A stretch of DNA of 64,000 bases from Pontibacter roseus DSM 17521 (GCF_000373265.1 NZ_KB890761.1:248001-312000), one strand, 5' to 3'. Shown: positions 52,256 to 63,207, numbered from the stretch's first letter. The notes: a model not told the origin generated them from the letters alone. Numbers and translations: made by a program.

Positions 52256-55200
52256 ATGGCAAAATATAACGAGTACAAAAATCTGAATTATGCCCAGGTG
52301 GGCGAGGACGTGCTAGCTTTCTGGAAAGAACACAACATCTTCCAGAAGTCGGTATCGACAAGGGAGGGGCACAAGCCTTTCGTGTTTTATGAAGGACCGC
52401 CGTCAGCGAACGGTACGCCGGGTATCCACCACGTGATGGCCCGCGCCGTGAAAGACATTTTCTGCCGTTACAAGACCTTAAAAGGCTTTCAGGTGAACCG
52501 CAAAGGCGGCTGGGACACGCACGGTCTGCCCGTGGAGCTGCAGGTAGAGAAGGAGCTGGGTATCACGAAAGAGGATATAGGCAAGAAGATAACGGTAGAG
52601 GAGTACAACCAGCGCTGCCGCGAAACCGTGATGCGTTTCAAAGGCCAATGGGACGATTTGACCGAGAAGATGGGCTACTGGGTGGACCTGGATAATCCGT
52701 ACATCACGTTTGAGAACGAATACATCGAGTCAGTATGGGCCCTGTTGAGGCGCCTCTACGACAAAGGCCTGCTCTACAAAGGCTATACCATCCAGCCTTA
52801 CTCGCCGGGTGCGGGTACGGGTCTGAGCTCGCACGAACTGAACCAGCCGGGTTGCTACAAAATGGTGAAGGACACGACCATCGTGGCGCAGTTCGAGGTG
52901 AAGAAAATCACCCGCAACATGTTCCTGTTAGAGCATGAGGAAGAGCAGGTATACTTCCTGGCCTGGACGACTACACCTTGGACCCTTCCAGCCAACACGG
53001 CGCTGGCAGTGGGTAAGGGCATCAAGTATGTGAAGGTGCGTACCTACAACCCGTATACCTACGAGCCGATTTCGGTGATACTCGCCAAGGATTTGGTAAG
53101 CCGCTTCTTCAACCCGAAGGCAGCTGACCTGGCCCTGGCTGACTACAGCTCCGGCGACAAGCTTATACCTTATAAGATAGTAGAGGAATTCACGGGTGCT
53201 GACCTGGCCGGTGTGGAATACCACCAACTGATGCCGTACGTGCAGCCTGACAAACCAGCTTTCCGCGTGGTGGTAGGCGACTTCGTGACCACAGAAGACG
53301 GTACAGGTATCGTGCACATCTCACCTACCTTCGGTGCGGACGACTTCCGGGTAGCTGCCCAGAACGACATCCCGGCGCTGTTAGTGGAAGACGAGAACGG
53401 AAAACCCATGCCGCTCGTGGACAAGCAAGGCCGCTTCGTGAAAGAAGTGACCGACTTTGCCGGCATGTACGTGAAGAACTACACAGGCGAAGACGAGAGC
53501 GGTGCCGACTACAAGCCTACTGACGTTAAGATAGCCATCAAGCTGAAAGAAGAAGGCAAGGCTTTCAAAGTAGAGAAATACGAGCACACCTACCCACATT
53601 GCTGGCGTACGGACAAACCCGTACTTTACTATCCGTTGGATAGCTGGTTCATCAAAACCACTGCCGTGAAGGACAGGATGATTGAGCTCAACAAGACCAT
53701 CAACTGGAAACCGGAATCTACAGGTACAGGCCGTTTCGGTAACTGGCTCGAGAACCTGGTGGACTGGAACCTGTCGCGCTCGCGCTACTGGGGTACGCCG
53801 CTGCCTATCTGGAGAACGGAGGACGGTGAGGAGGAAATCTGCATCGGCTCTATTCAGCAACTGAGCGAGGAGATAGACCGTGCGGTTGACAAAGGCTACA
53901 TGGATGCGGCTGTCGAGATAAATGACCTGCACCGCCCCTATGTGGACAACATCGTGCTGGTGAGCGACTCCGGAAAGCCAATGTACAGAGAGACAGACCT
54001 GATTGACGTTTGGTTTGACTCAGGCGCCATGCCTTATGCACAGTGGCACTACCCGATTGAGAACAAGGAGATATTCGAGCAGAACTTCCCAGCCGACTAC
54101 ATCGCCGAGGGCGTGGACCAGACACGCGGTTGGTTCTTCACGCTGCATGCGCTGGCAGTAATGCTGGAAGACAGCGTGGCCTACAAGAACGTCATCGCCA
54201 ACGGCCTGGTGCTTGATAAGAATGGCAACAAGATGAGCAAGCGCCTCGGCAACGCCATCGACCCGTTCGAGATGATTGGCAAGTACGGCCCCGACGCCGT
54301 TCGCTGGTACATGATTGCCAATGCGCCGCCTTGGGACAACCTGAAGTTCAACCCGGAGGGTGTGGTAGAGACGCAGCGCCGTTTCTTCGGGACGCTGCAG
54401 AACACCTACTCTTTCTTCGCGCTATACGCTAACCTCGACAACTTCACGTTTGCTGAAGCCGAAGTGCCATTGGAACGCAGAACCGAAAGCGACCGCTGGA
54501 TTATTTCAAAGCTGAACACGCTGATAGCTGACGTAGACACTTTCTTAGAGGACTACGACCCGACGCGTGCGGCCCGTGCTATCCAGGACTTTGTGGTGGA
54601 TGACTTGAGCAACTGGTACGTGCGCCTGAACCGCAAACGCTTCTGGAAAGGCGAGTACAACGAGGACAAGATGGCCGCCTACCAGACACTCTATACCTGT
54701 TTGGAAACCATAGCCAAGCTGGCTTCGCCTATCGCGCCGTTCTACGCGGAGCAACTCTACCGTGATTTGAACCACGTGAGCAGAAAGCATAAGGAAGAAT
54801 CGGTGCATTTGGCTTACTACCCGGAAGTGGAGCATGCTGCCATCGACAAGGACCTGGAAGAGCGTATGGCGCTGGCCCAGACCATTTCGTCGCTGGTGCA
54901 CTCGCTGCGCAAGAAGCACTTCATCAAGGTGCGTCAGCCGCTGCAGCGTATCCTGATACCGGTGCTGAATGCGCATACCCGCCACCAGATACAGGCGGTG
55001 GAAGACCTGATTATGAGCGAGGTGAACATCAAGCACGTGGAGTACATCGACGATACGTCAGGTATCCTGGTGAAGAAAATCAAGCCGAACTTCAAGAAGC
55101 TGGGTCAGGTGTTTGGTCCGAAGATGAAGCTCGTGGCCGCTGCCGTGCAGCAGATGAACCAAGACGACATTGCGCACCTAGAGCGTGAAGGTGGAATCGA

Positions 55201-55609
55201 GTTGCAAATCACCGAAGAGGAAACGGCCGTACTAACGCCGGACGACGTGGAAATCTCCTCGGAGGATATCCCGGGCTGGTTGGTGGCTAGCGAAGGCAGG
55301 TTGACTGTGGCCTTGGATGTGACGATTACCGAAGAACTGAAGCAGGAAGGTATAGCGCGTGAACTGGTGAACCGTATCCAAAACCTGCGCAAGGACAGCA
55401 ACCTGGAGGTGCAGGACAAGATACACATCGTGTTGCAGGCATCGGTGCCGGAGGTGAACGCCGCTGTGGAGAACTTCCGAAACTACATACAGGTCGAGAC
55501 ACAGGCGTTGAGTCTTGAACTGACTGACAGTGTGATAGATGGCACACTCTTGGAGGTGGATGACTACCAGGTGAACATCCACATCCGCACCGAAGCGGTT
55601 ATTGCATAA
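52256..55609 (+). CDS. ileS: Isoleucyl-tRNA synthetase
   Basis: 1117-residue class I synthetase, the long (IleS2/eukaryote-like) type. The HIGH-type motif is PSANGTPGIHH near residue 42-52; the KMSKR loop is K659-MSKR (NKMSKRLGN); the CP1 editing region lies between about 190 and 400; a long C-terminal tRNA-binding region follows. ATG 52256 (MAKYNEYKNL) is preferred over an in-frame GTG three codons before. The eukaryote-like type is often mupirocin-insensitive in characterised cases; not testable here. Confidence 0.96.
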   Translation: MAKYNEYKNLNYAQVGEDVLAFWKEHNIFQKSVSTREGHKPFVFYEGPPSANGTPGIHHVMARAVKDIFCRYKTLKGFQVNRKGGWDTHGLPVELQVEKELGITKEDIGKKITVEEYNQRCRETVMRFKGQWDDLTEKMGYWVDLDNPYITFENEYIESVWALLRRLYDKGLLYKGYTIQPYSPGAGTGLSSHELNQPGCYKMVKDTTIVAQFEVKKITRNMFLLEHEEEQVYFLAWTTTPWTLPANTALAVGKGIKYVKVRTYNPYTYEPISVILAKDLVSRFFNPKAADLALADYSSGDKLIPYKIVEEFTGADLAGVEYHQLMPYVQPDKPAFRVVVGDFVTTEDGTGIVHISPTFGADDFRVAAQNDIPALLVEDENGKPMPLVDKQGRFVKEVTDFAGMYVKNYTGEDESGADYKPTDVKIAIKLKEEGKAFKVEKYEHTYPHCWRTDKPVLYYPLDSWFIKTTAVKDRMIELNKTINWKPESTGTGRFGNWLENLVDWNLSRSRYWGTPLPIWRTEDGEEEICIGSIQQLSEEIDRAVDKGYMDAAVEINDLHRPYVDNIVLVSDSGKPMYRETDLIDVWFDSGAMPYAQWHYPIENKEIFEQNFPADYIAEGVDQTRGWFFTLHALAVMLEDSVAYKNVIANGLVLDKNGNKMSKRLGNAIDPFEMIGKYGPDAVRWYMIANAPPWDNLKFNPEGVVETQRRFFGTLQNTYSFFALYANLDNFTFAEAEVPLERRTESDRWIISKLNTLIADVDTFLEDYDPTRAARAIQDFVVDDLSNWYVRLNRKRFWKGEYNEDKMAAYQTLYTCLETIAKLASPIAPFYAEQLYRDLNHVSRKHKEESVHLAYYPEVEHAAIDKDLEERMALAQTISSLVHSLRKKHFIKVRQPLQRILIPVLNAHTRHQIQAVEDLIMSEVNIKHVEYIDDTSGILVKKIKPNFKKLGQVFGPKMKLVAAAVQQMNQDDIAHLEREGGIELQITEEETAVLTPDDVEISSEDIPGWLVASEGRLTVALDVTITEELKQEGIARELVNRIQNLRKDSNLEVQDKIHIVLQASVPEVNAAVENFRNYIQVETQALSLELTDSVIDGTLLEVDDYQVNIHIRTEAVIA

Positions 55610-55704
55610 AACAAGACGCCCTAGCTGGGAAACAGCCGGGGCTATACCTTACACCATTATCCTGCAGCGGCTAAACAAGGGCGATGCAGCCTAATAGAAG
55701 AAAC

Positions 55705-56322
55705 ATGAAATATTGGAAGTACTACCTGGTGGCCCTTGCTGTCATCCTAATCGATCAGGCTGTGAAGCTCATCGTGCATTACAACATGGAAATGGGTATG
55801 CCAGGCGAAATCGTGCTCCTGGGCGACTGGCTGAAGCTGCACTATACCCTGAACCCGGGTATGGCTTTCGGTGTGGAGCTTGGCTCTGACTACGGTAAAT
55901 TGATGCTGTCGCTGTTCCGACTCGTGGCAGTGTTCGGCATCGCCTACTACATCTATTACCTGGTGAAGCACAAGGCGCCCAATGGCCTTCTTGTATGCAT
56001 CGGCCTGATATTGGGCGGCGCCATCGGAAACCTGATTGACAGCACGTTCTATGGTGTCTGGTTCGATAACGCGCCTTATGGTTCTTCCACGCCTTGGTTC
56101 CATGGGCAGGTGATTGACATGTTCTATGTGGATATATGGGAAGGCATCGTGCCCAACTGGGTCCCGCTGTTGGGCGGCAAACCTATGTCGCTATGGCCTA
56201 TCTTCAACGTAGCGGATTCGGCCATCTTCATTGGTGTGTTGATTATCCTCTTCAACCAGAAGCGCTTCTTCGCGCATGACGAAGCGCCGGTTAACAAGAC
56301 CGCCGCTGAGCAGCAACTGTAG
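55705..56322 (+). CDS. lspA: Lipoprotein signal peptidase LspA
   Basis: Inner-membrane aspartic peptidase that removes signal peptides from diacylglyceryl-modified prolipoproteins, about 205 residues (four helices). The two catalytic Asp are in GAIGNLIDS near residue 117 and FNVADSAIF near 173; the conserved LNPGMAFG loop near 50 is present. I start at ATG 55705 (MKYWKYYLV) because the upstream Met at 55684 would add seven polar residues. With lnt, this completes part of the lipoprotein pathway in the window. Confidence 0.93.
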   Translation: MKYWKYYLVALAVILIDQAVKLIVHYNMEMGMPGEIVLLGDWLKLHYTLNPGMAFGVELGSDYGKLMLSLFRLVAVFGIAYYIYYLVKHKAPNGLLVCIGLILGGAIGNLIDSTFYGVWFDNAPYGSSTPWFHGQVIDMFYVDIWEGIVPNWVPLLGGKPMSLWPIFNVADSAIFIGVLIILFNQKRFFAHDEAPVNKTAAEQQL

Positions 56323-56347
56323 GGCATGTGAGGTGTAGGCAAAAGCA

Positions 56348-56389
56348 AAAAAGAAGCGGCTGTTCCATGTGGAGCAGCCGCTTCTTTTT
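56348..56389. terminator. Terminator between lspA and the HAD gene
   Basis: 15-bp perfect stem AAAAAGAAGCGGCTG / CAGCCGCTTCTTTTT with a 12-nt loop, in a convergent gap; T-rich on both strands. Confidence 0.9.
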
Positions 56390-56403
56390 ATGTCTACTGA
56401 AAA

Positions 56404-57048
56404 CTACAGCACCCCCATCTTCTCCAGCCTTGCCTGCAAATCCTGAGGGGAAGTGAAATGGATAGACTCTAATCCCAATCTTTCCGCAGCCCTCACATTG
56501 CGCAGGTTGTCATCGATAAACAGGGCCTCGCTGGGATGCACGCTATACCTGTTCAACAGGGTATGGTAGAAGCTGTCGAAGGGTTTGCGGTCTTTCTCGG
56601 TGCCGGATACCACGATGCCGTCAAACCAACCCAGAAAGTCGTAACGCTCCAGAGCTATGGGGAAAGTCTCTTCTGACCAGTTGGTGAGCGCGTAAAGCCT
56701 GTGCCTGCCCTGCTCTTTGATTTGACGGAACACCTCGACAGTTCCCTCAATAGGGCCACCCAACATCTCCTCCCACCGGCCATAGTAAGCCCTGATGTTC
56801 TGTTCGTGCTCCGGATGCTTTTTGACCAGGTATTCCGTGGCCTCCTCCAATGACCGGCCCGCATCCTGCTCCTCATTCCAGTCAGGAGTACAAACGTTCT
56901 CCAGGAAATGAAGCATCTCGGTTTCGTCGTCGAAAAGTTTGCGGTATAGGTGGTGCGGGTTCCAGTCAATCAGCACAGCGCCGAGGTCGAAGATAATAGT
57001 GGTTTTTGCATTCGTTCCAGTAGACGTATCCGCATCGGTTCGGAGCAA
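56404..57048 (-). CDS. HAD-family phosphatase (YihX-like)
   Basis: 214-residue haloacid-dehalogenase-fold hydrolase. Motif I is FDLGAVLIDWNP (nucleophile Asp near 20, with Gly rather than Asp at +2, as in YihX-type members); motif II is TNWSEETF near 123; the DRKPFDSFY Lys and FIDDNLRNV near 173-181 complete the site. Such enzymes dephosphorylate sugar phosphates. The only start that spans motif I is the TTG at 57048; no ATG or GTG precedes it, which is unusual. Confidence 0.85.
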   Translation of the reverse strand: MLRTDADTSTGTNAKTTIIFDLGAVLIDWNPHHLYRKLFDDETEMLHFLENVCTPDWNEEQDAGRSLEEATEYLVKKHPEHEQNIRAYYGRWEEMLGGPIEGTVEVFRQIKEQGRHRLYALTNWSEETFPIALERYDFLGWFDGIVVSGTEKDRKPFDSFYHTLLNRYSVHPSEALFIDDNLRNVRAAERLGLESIHFTSPQDLQARLEKMGVL

Positions 57049-57174
57049 ATCAAAGTCTTTATTCAGAGGTCTTGGTTAGTCTAGCTTCAATGTAATCGAA
57101 AAAGGAAAACAGCAAAAGCTTCGCAATCATTCAAAAAACCTTATTTTTACCAGAGGCACCACACCCAGTCACCT

Positions 57175-59016
57175 TTGTCCATACCTACGCCCATACTGCA
57201 AGTCACCAATCTGGAGACCACGTTCACCACACGGCAAGGTATAACCCGGGCAGTGGATAAAGTGTCGTTTGCGGTATACCCCGGCGAGACGGTAGCGATA
57301 GTGGGAGAATCCGGCTCGGGTAAGTCGGTGACGGCGCTCTCGCTGATGCGGCTCATCCACGACTCGGCCGACGTAACGGCAGGAGGGAAGGCCATCTTCC
57401 ACTCCAGGCAGTTTGTACCCGTAGACCTGCTGCAGCTGCCCGAAAAGCAATTGCAGAAGCTCAGGGGCAACCAGATTTCCATGGTCTTCCAGGAGCCGAT
57501 GTCTTCCCTCAACCCAGTCTATACCTGCGGGCAGCAGGTGGCCGAAGTGCTCTTGCTGCACACTAAAATCACCAGGAAAGAAGCCAAGGAACGGGTACTA
57601 CAGCTTTTCGAACAGGCCCGGCTCCCAAGACCCGATAAGCTATACGACGCTTATCCACACCAAATCTCAGGTGGGCAAAAGCAGCGGGTGATGCTAGCCA
57701 TGGCCATGGCCTGTGCGCCGGCTCTGCTTATCGCCGATGAACCCACCACCGCCTTGGACGTGACGGTGCAGGCGCGCATGCTGCAGCTAATTGACGAACT
57801 GCGCGTAAAGCACAACACGGCAGTCCTGTTCATCACCCACGACCTGGGCGTGGTGGCAGAGATAGCTGACCGCATCCTGGTGATGTACAAAGGCAAGATA
57901 GTGGAACAGGGCACTGTGCTCGATATCTTCACGAACCCGCAACATCCCTACACACAAGGCCTGCTCGCCTGCCGCCCCAGCCTCTCCGCGAAAGCGCAGT
58001 CTAGATTGCCCACGGTTTCAGACTTCATGGAGGAAGATGAGAGCGGCGGCATCCGGGAGAGGCAGCCACAGGTATACGAGCCGTCGCTGGTAGATGTGGT
58101 GAATGCCTACGTCGGCACGGTGACCGGTATAAAGCAGCAGCGCGAAAACAACCAGAAACCGCCTCTGCTGCAGGTGAAGGACCTGAAGGTATATTTCCCT
58201 ATCCGCAAAGGAATTTTTTCCCGCACGTCAGGCCATGTGAAAGCGGTGGATGAGGTGAGCTTTGAGGTGAAGCCCGGCGAAACCATTGCCTTGGTCGGAG
58301 AGTCGGGGAGTGGTAAGACCACACTTGGGCGGGCCATCCTCCAACTGGTAAAGCCGACTGCCGGCAGCATCCTGTTTGAGGGGAAAGGCTTGGCCGATTT
58401 AAGGCCAGAGGAGTTGCGCAAAAGCCGTCGCCATTTCCAGATGATTTTCCAGGACCCCTATACCTCGCTCAACCCCATGCGCACAGTAGGGGATGCCATT
58501 CTAGAGCCCATGCGTGTGCATAACCTGTACAACAGCGACAAAGAGCGTCGTGGAAAGATGTTGGAACTACTTGATAAGGTGGGTCTTAGTCCAGAGCAGG
58601 CGCAGCGTTATCCACAGGCTTTTTCGGGAGGACAACGGCAGCGGATTGCCATTGCCAGGGCCCTTGCGCTGCGCCCCAAGCTGTTGATTTGCGATGAGTC
58701 GGTGTCGGCGTTGGATGTGTCGGTGCAGGCGCAGGTGCTCAACCTGCTCAACGAGCTCAAGCAGGAGTTCAACATGACCTACCTCTTCATTACGCACGAC
58801 CTAGCGGTGGCCAAGCACATGGCGGACCGCATGCTGGTGATGCACGAGGGACGCATCGCGGAGAGTGGGACTCCTGCCCAATTGTTCCAGAACCCGCAGC
58901 ATACCTATACCCGCTCACTGCTCAGCGCTATACCTACTGGTAGGGCTTCGGACATACTGGCCGCCCAGCAAAAGCGGGAAGAACTGCGCAAAGCTATACC
59001 TGCAGCCCTGAACTAA
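57175..59016 (+). CDS. Duplicated-domain dipeptide/oligopeptide ABC transporter ATPase (DppD-DppF fusion)
   Basis: 613-residue protein with two full ATP-binding domains. The first has Walker A GESGSGKS (44-51) and signature ISGGQKQRV; the second has Walker [10 protein letters not shown] (about 374-382) and signature [10 protein letters not shown], each with a Walker B ([24 protein letters not shown]). The linker contains the oligopeptide-type C-terminal motif ([17 protein letters not shown]). This fused form is common in Bacteroidota and powers peptide or nickel uptake; permease genes are not adjacent. The start is TTG (57175), the only codon giving the usual [15 protein letters not shown] beginning. 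Confidence 0.92.
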   Translation: MSIPTPILQVTNLETTFTTRQGITRAVDKVSFAVYPGETVAIVGESGSGKSVTALSLMRLIHDSADVTAGGKAIFHSRQFVPVDLLQLPEKQLQKLRGNQISMVFQEPMSSLNPVYTCGQQVAEVLLLHTKITRKEAKERVLQLFEQARLPRPDKLYDAYPHQISGGQKQRVMLAMAMACAPALLIADEPTTALDVTVQARMLQLIDELRVKHNTAVLFITHDLGVVAEIADRILVMYKGKIVEQGTVLDIFTNPQHPYTQGLLACRPSLSAKAQSRLPTVSDFMEEDESGGIRERQPQVYEPSLVDVVNAYVGTVTGIKQQRENNQKPPLLQVKDLKVYFPIRKGIFSRTSGHVKAVDEVSFEVKPGETIALVGESGSGKTTLGRAILQLVKPTAGSILFEGKGLADLRPEELRKSRRHFQMIFQDPYTSLNPMRTVGDAILEPMRVHNLYNSDKERRGKMLELLDKVGLSPEQAQRYPQAFSGGQRQRIAIARALALRPKLLICDESVSALDVSVQAQVLNLLNELKQEFNMTYLFITHDLAVAKHMADRMLVMHEGRIAESGTPAQLFQNPQHTYTRSLLSAIPTGRASDILAAQQKREELRKAIPAALN

Positions 59017-59186
59017 TACCTGCCTTCATGGTTCATATATAGAACTTTCTATATAAATTCACCTGAATTTAGGATTCGATTTAACCCATGCGCCCCCCTA
59101 GGGCGTATAGTAGCTAAACCATTCGGGTTATAGATTGTAATGGTCATGGTAACACCATACCTGGCCAGAGAGACATTTCAAGATAC

Positions 59187-61466
59187 ATGAGAAGCAAAAG
59201 ACCAAGCAAAGGCGGCAAGGATAACGAAGGCCGCAGCGAAAGAAGTGGCTCCCGCAGAGGAGATTCTTCTAAAAGAGATTCATCGCCAAGAGGAGGGGCA
59301 TCGTCCCGCAGAGACTCATCCAGAAGAGATTCATCAGGTTCGGGCCGCAAAGGCGGCAGAGACCGGTCGGCCAAAGGCATCGTGTTGGAGATGTTCTCCA
59401 GCAGCCCCGATACCCTGTTCACACAACGGCAGATGGCCCGCCGCCTGGGTGTGGTAGATAAGAAAGGCCGCGACGAGTTGCAGAACATCGTGAACGCACT
59501 GGTACGCGAGAACAAGCTCCTGCTCATAGACGGCGACAAGTACCAGCTCAACCTGCGCGTCAACATCATCACGGGCCGCGTGGACTTGGCCAACAGCAAG
59601 TACGCCTACATCGTGTCAGAAGAGACCGAGGACGACGTGCGCGTGTTCCGCGAGCACCTGAAGTACGCCATGGACGGCGACCTGGTGAAGGTGGAGGTGC
59701 TGCCCACCATGCAGGGCGGCCGCGCCGAGGGCATGGTGGTGGAAGTGCTCGAGCGCACCCGCACCGAGTTGGTAGGGATTATGACACTCTCCAAGAACTT
59801 CGGCTTCGTGGTACCTGATTTCAAGAAACTCTACTTCGACGTGTTCGTGGGAGAGCGCGGACTTAACGGAGCGGAATCCGGTGACAAGGTGCTGGTGAAA
59901 ATCGTGGAATGGCCGAAGGAGCCGGGCAAGAACCCGACCGGTGAGGTCACCCGCATATTTGGTCAGGCCGGTGAGCACGAGGCGGAGATGCACTCCATCA
60001 TGGCCGAGTTCGGCCTGCCGTTCGAGTTCCCGGAGGAGGTGGAGGAAGAGTCGGAGAAGATATCAGATAAAATCACCGCCGGCGAGGTAGCCAAGCGCCG
60101 CGACATGCGCGACGTGACCACCTTCACCATAGACCCCGCCGACGCCAAGGACTTTGACGACGCCTTGTCTATACAGAAACTCGAGAACGGGCGCTGGGAG
60201 ATAGGCGTGCACATCGCCGATGTAACGCATTACGTGCACCCGCGCAGCCTGCTCGAGAAAGAGGCCTTCCACAGGGCCACGTCGGTATACCTGGTGGACA
60301 GGACCATCCCGATGTTGCCGGAGCGCCTCTCCAACGGCCTTTGCTCGCTTCGCCCCAACGAAGAAAAACTTACCTTCTCAGTGGTATTCGAGCTTGATGA
60401 CAACGGCAAGCTTTACGACACCTGGTACGGCCGCACCGTGACCTACTCTGACCGTCGCTTCTCTTATGAGGAGGCGCAGGAGCGGATTGAATCGGGCGAG
60501 GGCGACTTTGCAGAGGAAATCAACATCCTGAACGGCATAGCCAAGAAACTGCAGGAGAAGCGCTTCAAGAACGGCGCCATCAGCTTCGAGACGACGGAGG
60601 TGAAATTCAAGCTCGATGAAAACGGCAAGCCCCTCTACATATATGTGAAGGAGCGCAAGGATGCCCACAAGCTGATAGAGGAATTCATGCTGCTGGCCAA
60701 CCGCAAGGTGGCCGAGTACGTGTACAACCTAGGCAAGGGCAAGAAGCGCCCGACCATGGTATACCGTACCCACGGCTCCCCGGACCCAGAAAAACTGAGC
60801 ACCTTCTCGCTATTTGCCAGCAAGTTTGGTTACAAGGTAGACCCCGAAGGAGATATCTCCGAAGAGCTCAACAACCTGACGCACGAGATAGAAGGCAAGC
60901 CCGAGCAGAGCGTGCTGCAGAACCTAGCCATACGCACCATGGCCAAAGCCAAGTACAGCACCGAGCCCGAGGGGCACTTCGGTCTGGCCTTTGACCACTA
61001 TTCGCACTTCACCTCGCCTATTCGTCGTTATCCTGATATGATGGCGCACCGCCTGCTGCAGCACTACCTGGATGGCGGGCAGTCAGAGGACAAGGAGGCG
61101 TTTGAAGAGCGTTGCCGCCATTCCTCCGAGATGGAGAAGCGTGCCGCCGACGCCGAGCGTGCCTCCATCAAGTACAAGCAGGTGGAGTTTATGAAGGACA
61201 CCATCGGCAACCAATACAAAGGCATAGTGTCTGGTGTGACAGAATGGGGTATATTTGTGGAGATTGAAGAAAATAAGTGCGAAGGTATGGTGCGCCTGTC
61301 TAGTCTGAACGACGATTACTATGAACTGGACGCCAACAACTACCGCATCATTGGTCGTCAGTCAAAACGCATCATCTCCTTCGGGGATGAGGTGATGGTC
61401 GAGGTGACAGGCGCCAACATGGCCGAGCGTACCATCGACCTGGAACTGGTAAAAACACTCAAATAA
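59187..61466 (+). CDS. rnr: Ribonuclease R
   Basis: 759-residue 3'-5' exoribonuclease (RNase II/R family) that degrades structured RNA. Residues 1-65 are a disordered Arg/Ser/Gly/Asp-rich extension; cold-shock domains follow (about 120-270); the RNB catalytic core holds DPADAKDFDDALS near 318-330 (Mg2+-binding Asp residues) and FDHYSHFTSPIRRYPD near 609; an S1 domain ends the protein (GIVSGVTEWGIFVEIE). The charged N-terminal extension is not part of the catalytic fold. Confidence 0.95.
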   Translation: MRSKRPSKGGKDNEGRSERSGSRRGDSSKRDSSPRGGASSRRDSSRRDSSGSGRKGGRDRSAKGIVLEMFSSSPDTLFTQRQMARRLGVVDKKGRDELQNIVNALVRENKLLLIDGDKYQLNLRVNIITGRVDLANSKYAYIVSEETEDDVRVFREHLKYAMDGDLVKVEVLPTMQGGRAEGMVVEVLERTRTELVGIMTLSKNFGFVVPDFKKLYFDVFVGERGLNGAESGDKVLVKIVEWPKEPGKNPTGEVTRIFGQAGEHEAEMHSIMAEFGLPFEFPEEVEEESEKISDKITAGEVAKRRDMRDVTTFTIDPADAKDFDDALSIQKLENGRWEIGVHIADVTHYVHPRSLLEKEAFHRATSVYLVDRTIPMLPERLSNGLCSLRPNEEKLTFSVVFELDDNGKLYDTWYGRTVTYSDRRFSYEEAQERIESGEGDFAEEINILNGIAKKLQEKRFKNGAISFETTEVKFKLDENGKPLYIYVKERKDAHKLIEEFMLLANRKVAEYVYNLGKGKKRPTMVYRTHGSPDPEKLSTFSLFASKFGYKVDPEGDISEELNNLTHEIEGKPEQSVLQNLAIRTMAKAKYSTEPEGHFGLAFDHYSHFTSPIRRYPDMMAHRLLQHYLDGGQSEDKEAFEERCRHSSEMEKRAADAERASIKYKQVEFMKDTIGNQYKGIVSGVTEWGIFVEIEENKCEGMVRLSSLNDDYYELDANNYRIIGRQSKRIISFGDEVMVEVTGANMAERTIDLELVKTLK

Positions 61467-61480
61467 ACACAAAGTACTCT

Positions 61481-62455
61481 GTGGATATCGCGCAGCTTTC
61501 AAACCAGCTTAACCAGACACTGTACACCCTTCGCTACGGCGACAACCCAGCCGAGCTATACGAGCCCATCCGCTACATCATGGCGCTGGGCGGAAAGCGG
61601 ATAAGGCCATTATTGGTGCTTCTGAGCGCAAAGATGTATGATGAGGATGTGGAAAACGTGCTGCTGCCCGCTGCGGCCGTAGAGGTTTTCCACAACTTCA
61701 CGCTCATGCACGACGACATCATGGACAAGGCCCCACTGCGCCGCGGACAGCAAACCGTGCACGAAAAGTGGAATGCCAACACGGCCATCCTGAGCGGTGA
61801 CGTGATGCTGGTGCGCGCCTACGAGATGCTGCTAGGTATAGCACCTGATAAGTTGGGCAAAGTGCTCACGCTGTTCAGCAAAACGGCCGCCGAGGTATGT
61901 GAAGGGCAGCAGCTGGACATGAACTTTGAGCAGCGCGAGCAGGTCAGCATCCAGGAGTACATCCACATGATTACCTTGAAGACGGCGGTGCTGGTGGGAT
62001 TCAGCCTGGAGCTGGGAGCCATCCTGCAGGGTGCGCCCGATTCAGATGCGGAGCACCTGAAGCAATTCGGCGACAATGTGGGCATCGCCTTTCAACTGCG
62101 CGACGACTTGTTGGACGTGTATGGCGACAAGGACAAGTTTGGCAAGCAGGTGGGTGGCGACATCCTTTCCGACAAGAAAACCTTCCTGATGCTGACGGCG
62201 CTGGAGCAGGCCAGCCCGGAGCAGCTGCAGACCATCTTGGACTGGCGCGACAACACGGCGGCAGGTATAACCGAAGAAAAAGTACAAGCCGTGACGGCCA
62301 TATACGACCAACTCCACATACGCCAGCAGACCGAGCAGCAGATTGATTTCTATTTCCAGGAGGCGTTGCGGCATCTGGAAGCCGTGCAGGTACCGGACGA
62401 GCGAAAGAGTACCCTGCGCAGCCTGGCCCTGCAACTCATGGAGCGGGATTCATAA
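61481..62455 (+). CDS. Polyprenyl diphosphate synthase
   Basis: 324-residue trans-prenyltransferase. First Asp-rich motif DDIMD (Asp78, 79, 82), second DDLLD (Asp208, 209, 212), KIRP-type GGKRIRPLLVL near 39-49, and HNFTLMHDD. Makes long-chain isoprenoids (probably for menaquinone); chain length cannot be read safely. Start is GTG 61481, 14 nt after rnr; no ATG nearby in frame before the conserved region. Confidence 0.93.
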   Translation: MDIAQLSNQLNQTLYTLRYGDNPAELYEPIRYIMALGGKRIRPLLVLLSAKMYDEDVENVLLPAAAVEVFHNFTLMHDDIMDKAPLRRGQQTVHEKWNANTAILSGDVMLVRAYEMLLGIAPDKLGKVLTLFSKTAAEVCEGQQLDMNFEQREQVSIQEYIHMITLKTAVLVGFSLELGAILQGAPDSDAEHLKQFGDNVGIAFQLRDDLLDVYGDKDKFGKQVGGDILSDKKTFLMLTALEQASPEQLQTILDWRDNTAAGITEEKVQAVTAIYDQLHIRQQTEQQIDFYFQEALRHLEAVQVPDERKSTLRSLALQLMERDS

Positions 62456-62580
62456 ATTGTCTGATTACTGAATTGTTATTCCGGCGCCATAAAATTATTG
62501 ATAGTCAGAGCAGTAGGCAAGGATTATACCTTTCTAACTTTTAGCTCCCAGACTTTCTAACTCTCTAACTCTTACTTCGA

Positions 62581-63207
62581 ATGAGCGTTACCATCATCCT
62601 GATTATCCTTACGGTGGGCATCTCCTGGTATGCCTGGAAGAACCACGACCTGATGCACAACTGGATATTCCATCCATATGCCGTGGCGCGTGATAACTCC
62701 TGGCACCGCTTTATCACTTCTGGCTTTCTGCATGCCGACTTCACGCACCTGTTCTTCAACATGTTTACGCTGTATTTCTTTGGCAACGCCGTGGAAATGA
62801 CCTTCGGTGCCCTTTTCGGCACGACGACTGGCATACTTATCTACCTGCTGATATACCTGGGCGGCATCATCATCTCGGATATACCTACGTACCTCAAGCA
62901 CCGCAACGACCCAGCCTACCGGGCTCTGGGAGCTTCGGGAGGGGTGGCCTCTGTCGTGTTCTCCAGTATCCTGTTCTACCCAACGCAGGACATTTGCCTC
63001 TACGCCATTCTCTGCATACCAGGCTTTATACTGGGTGTGCTATACCTGATGTACTCTTATTACCAGGGCAAGCGTATGGGTGACAACATCAACCACGACG
63101 CGCATTTCTACGGCGCCGTGTATGGGCTTATCATCAGCCTGGCACTGGTGCCAAAGGCAGGTCCGCTGTTCATTGAGCAAATCAGCAACTGGCGCATGTT
63201 TGGTTAA
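62581..63207 (+). CDS. Rhomboid family intramembrane serine protease
   Basis: 208-residue membrane protein with six helices. Catalytic Ser119 in GASGG and His175 in NHDAHFYGAVYG; the HADFTHLFFNMFTLYFFG segment (about 51-68) provides the usual His/Asn. Short, bacterial-type rhomboid without extra domains. Substrates unknown. The 125-nt gap upstream contains only T/C-rich sequence. Confidence 0.93.
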   Translation: MSVTIILIILTVGISWYAWKNHDLMHNWIFHPYAVARDNSWHRFITSGFLHADFTHLFFNMFTLYFFGNAVEMTFGALFGTTTGILIYLLIYLGGIIISDIPTYLKHRNDPAYRALGASGGVASVVFSSILFYPTQDICLYAILCIPGFILGVLYLMYSYYQGKRMGDNINHDAHFYGAVYGLIISLALVPKAGPLFIEQISNWRMFG

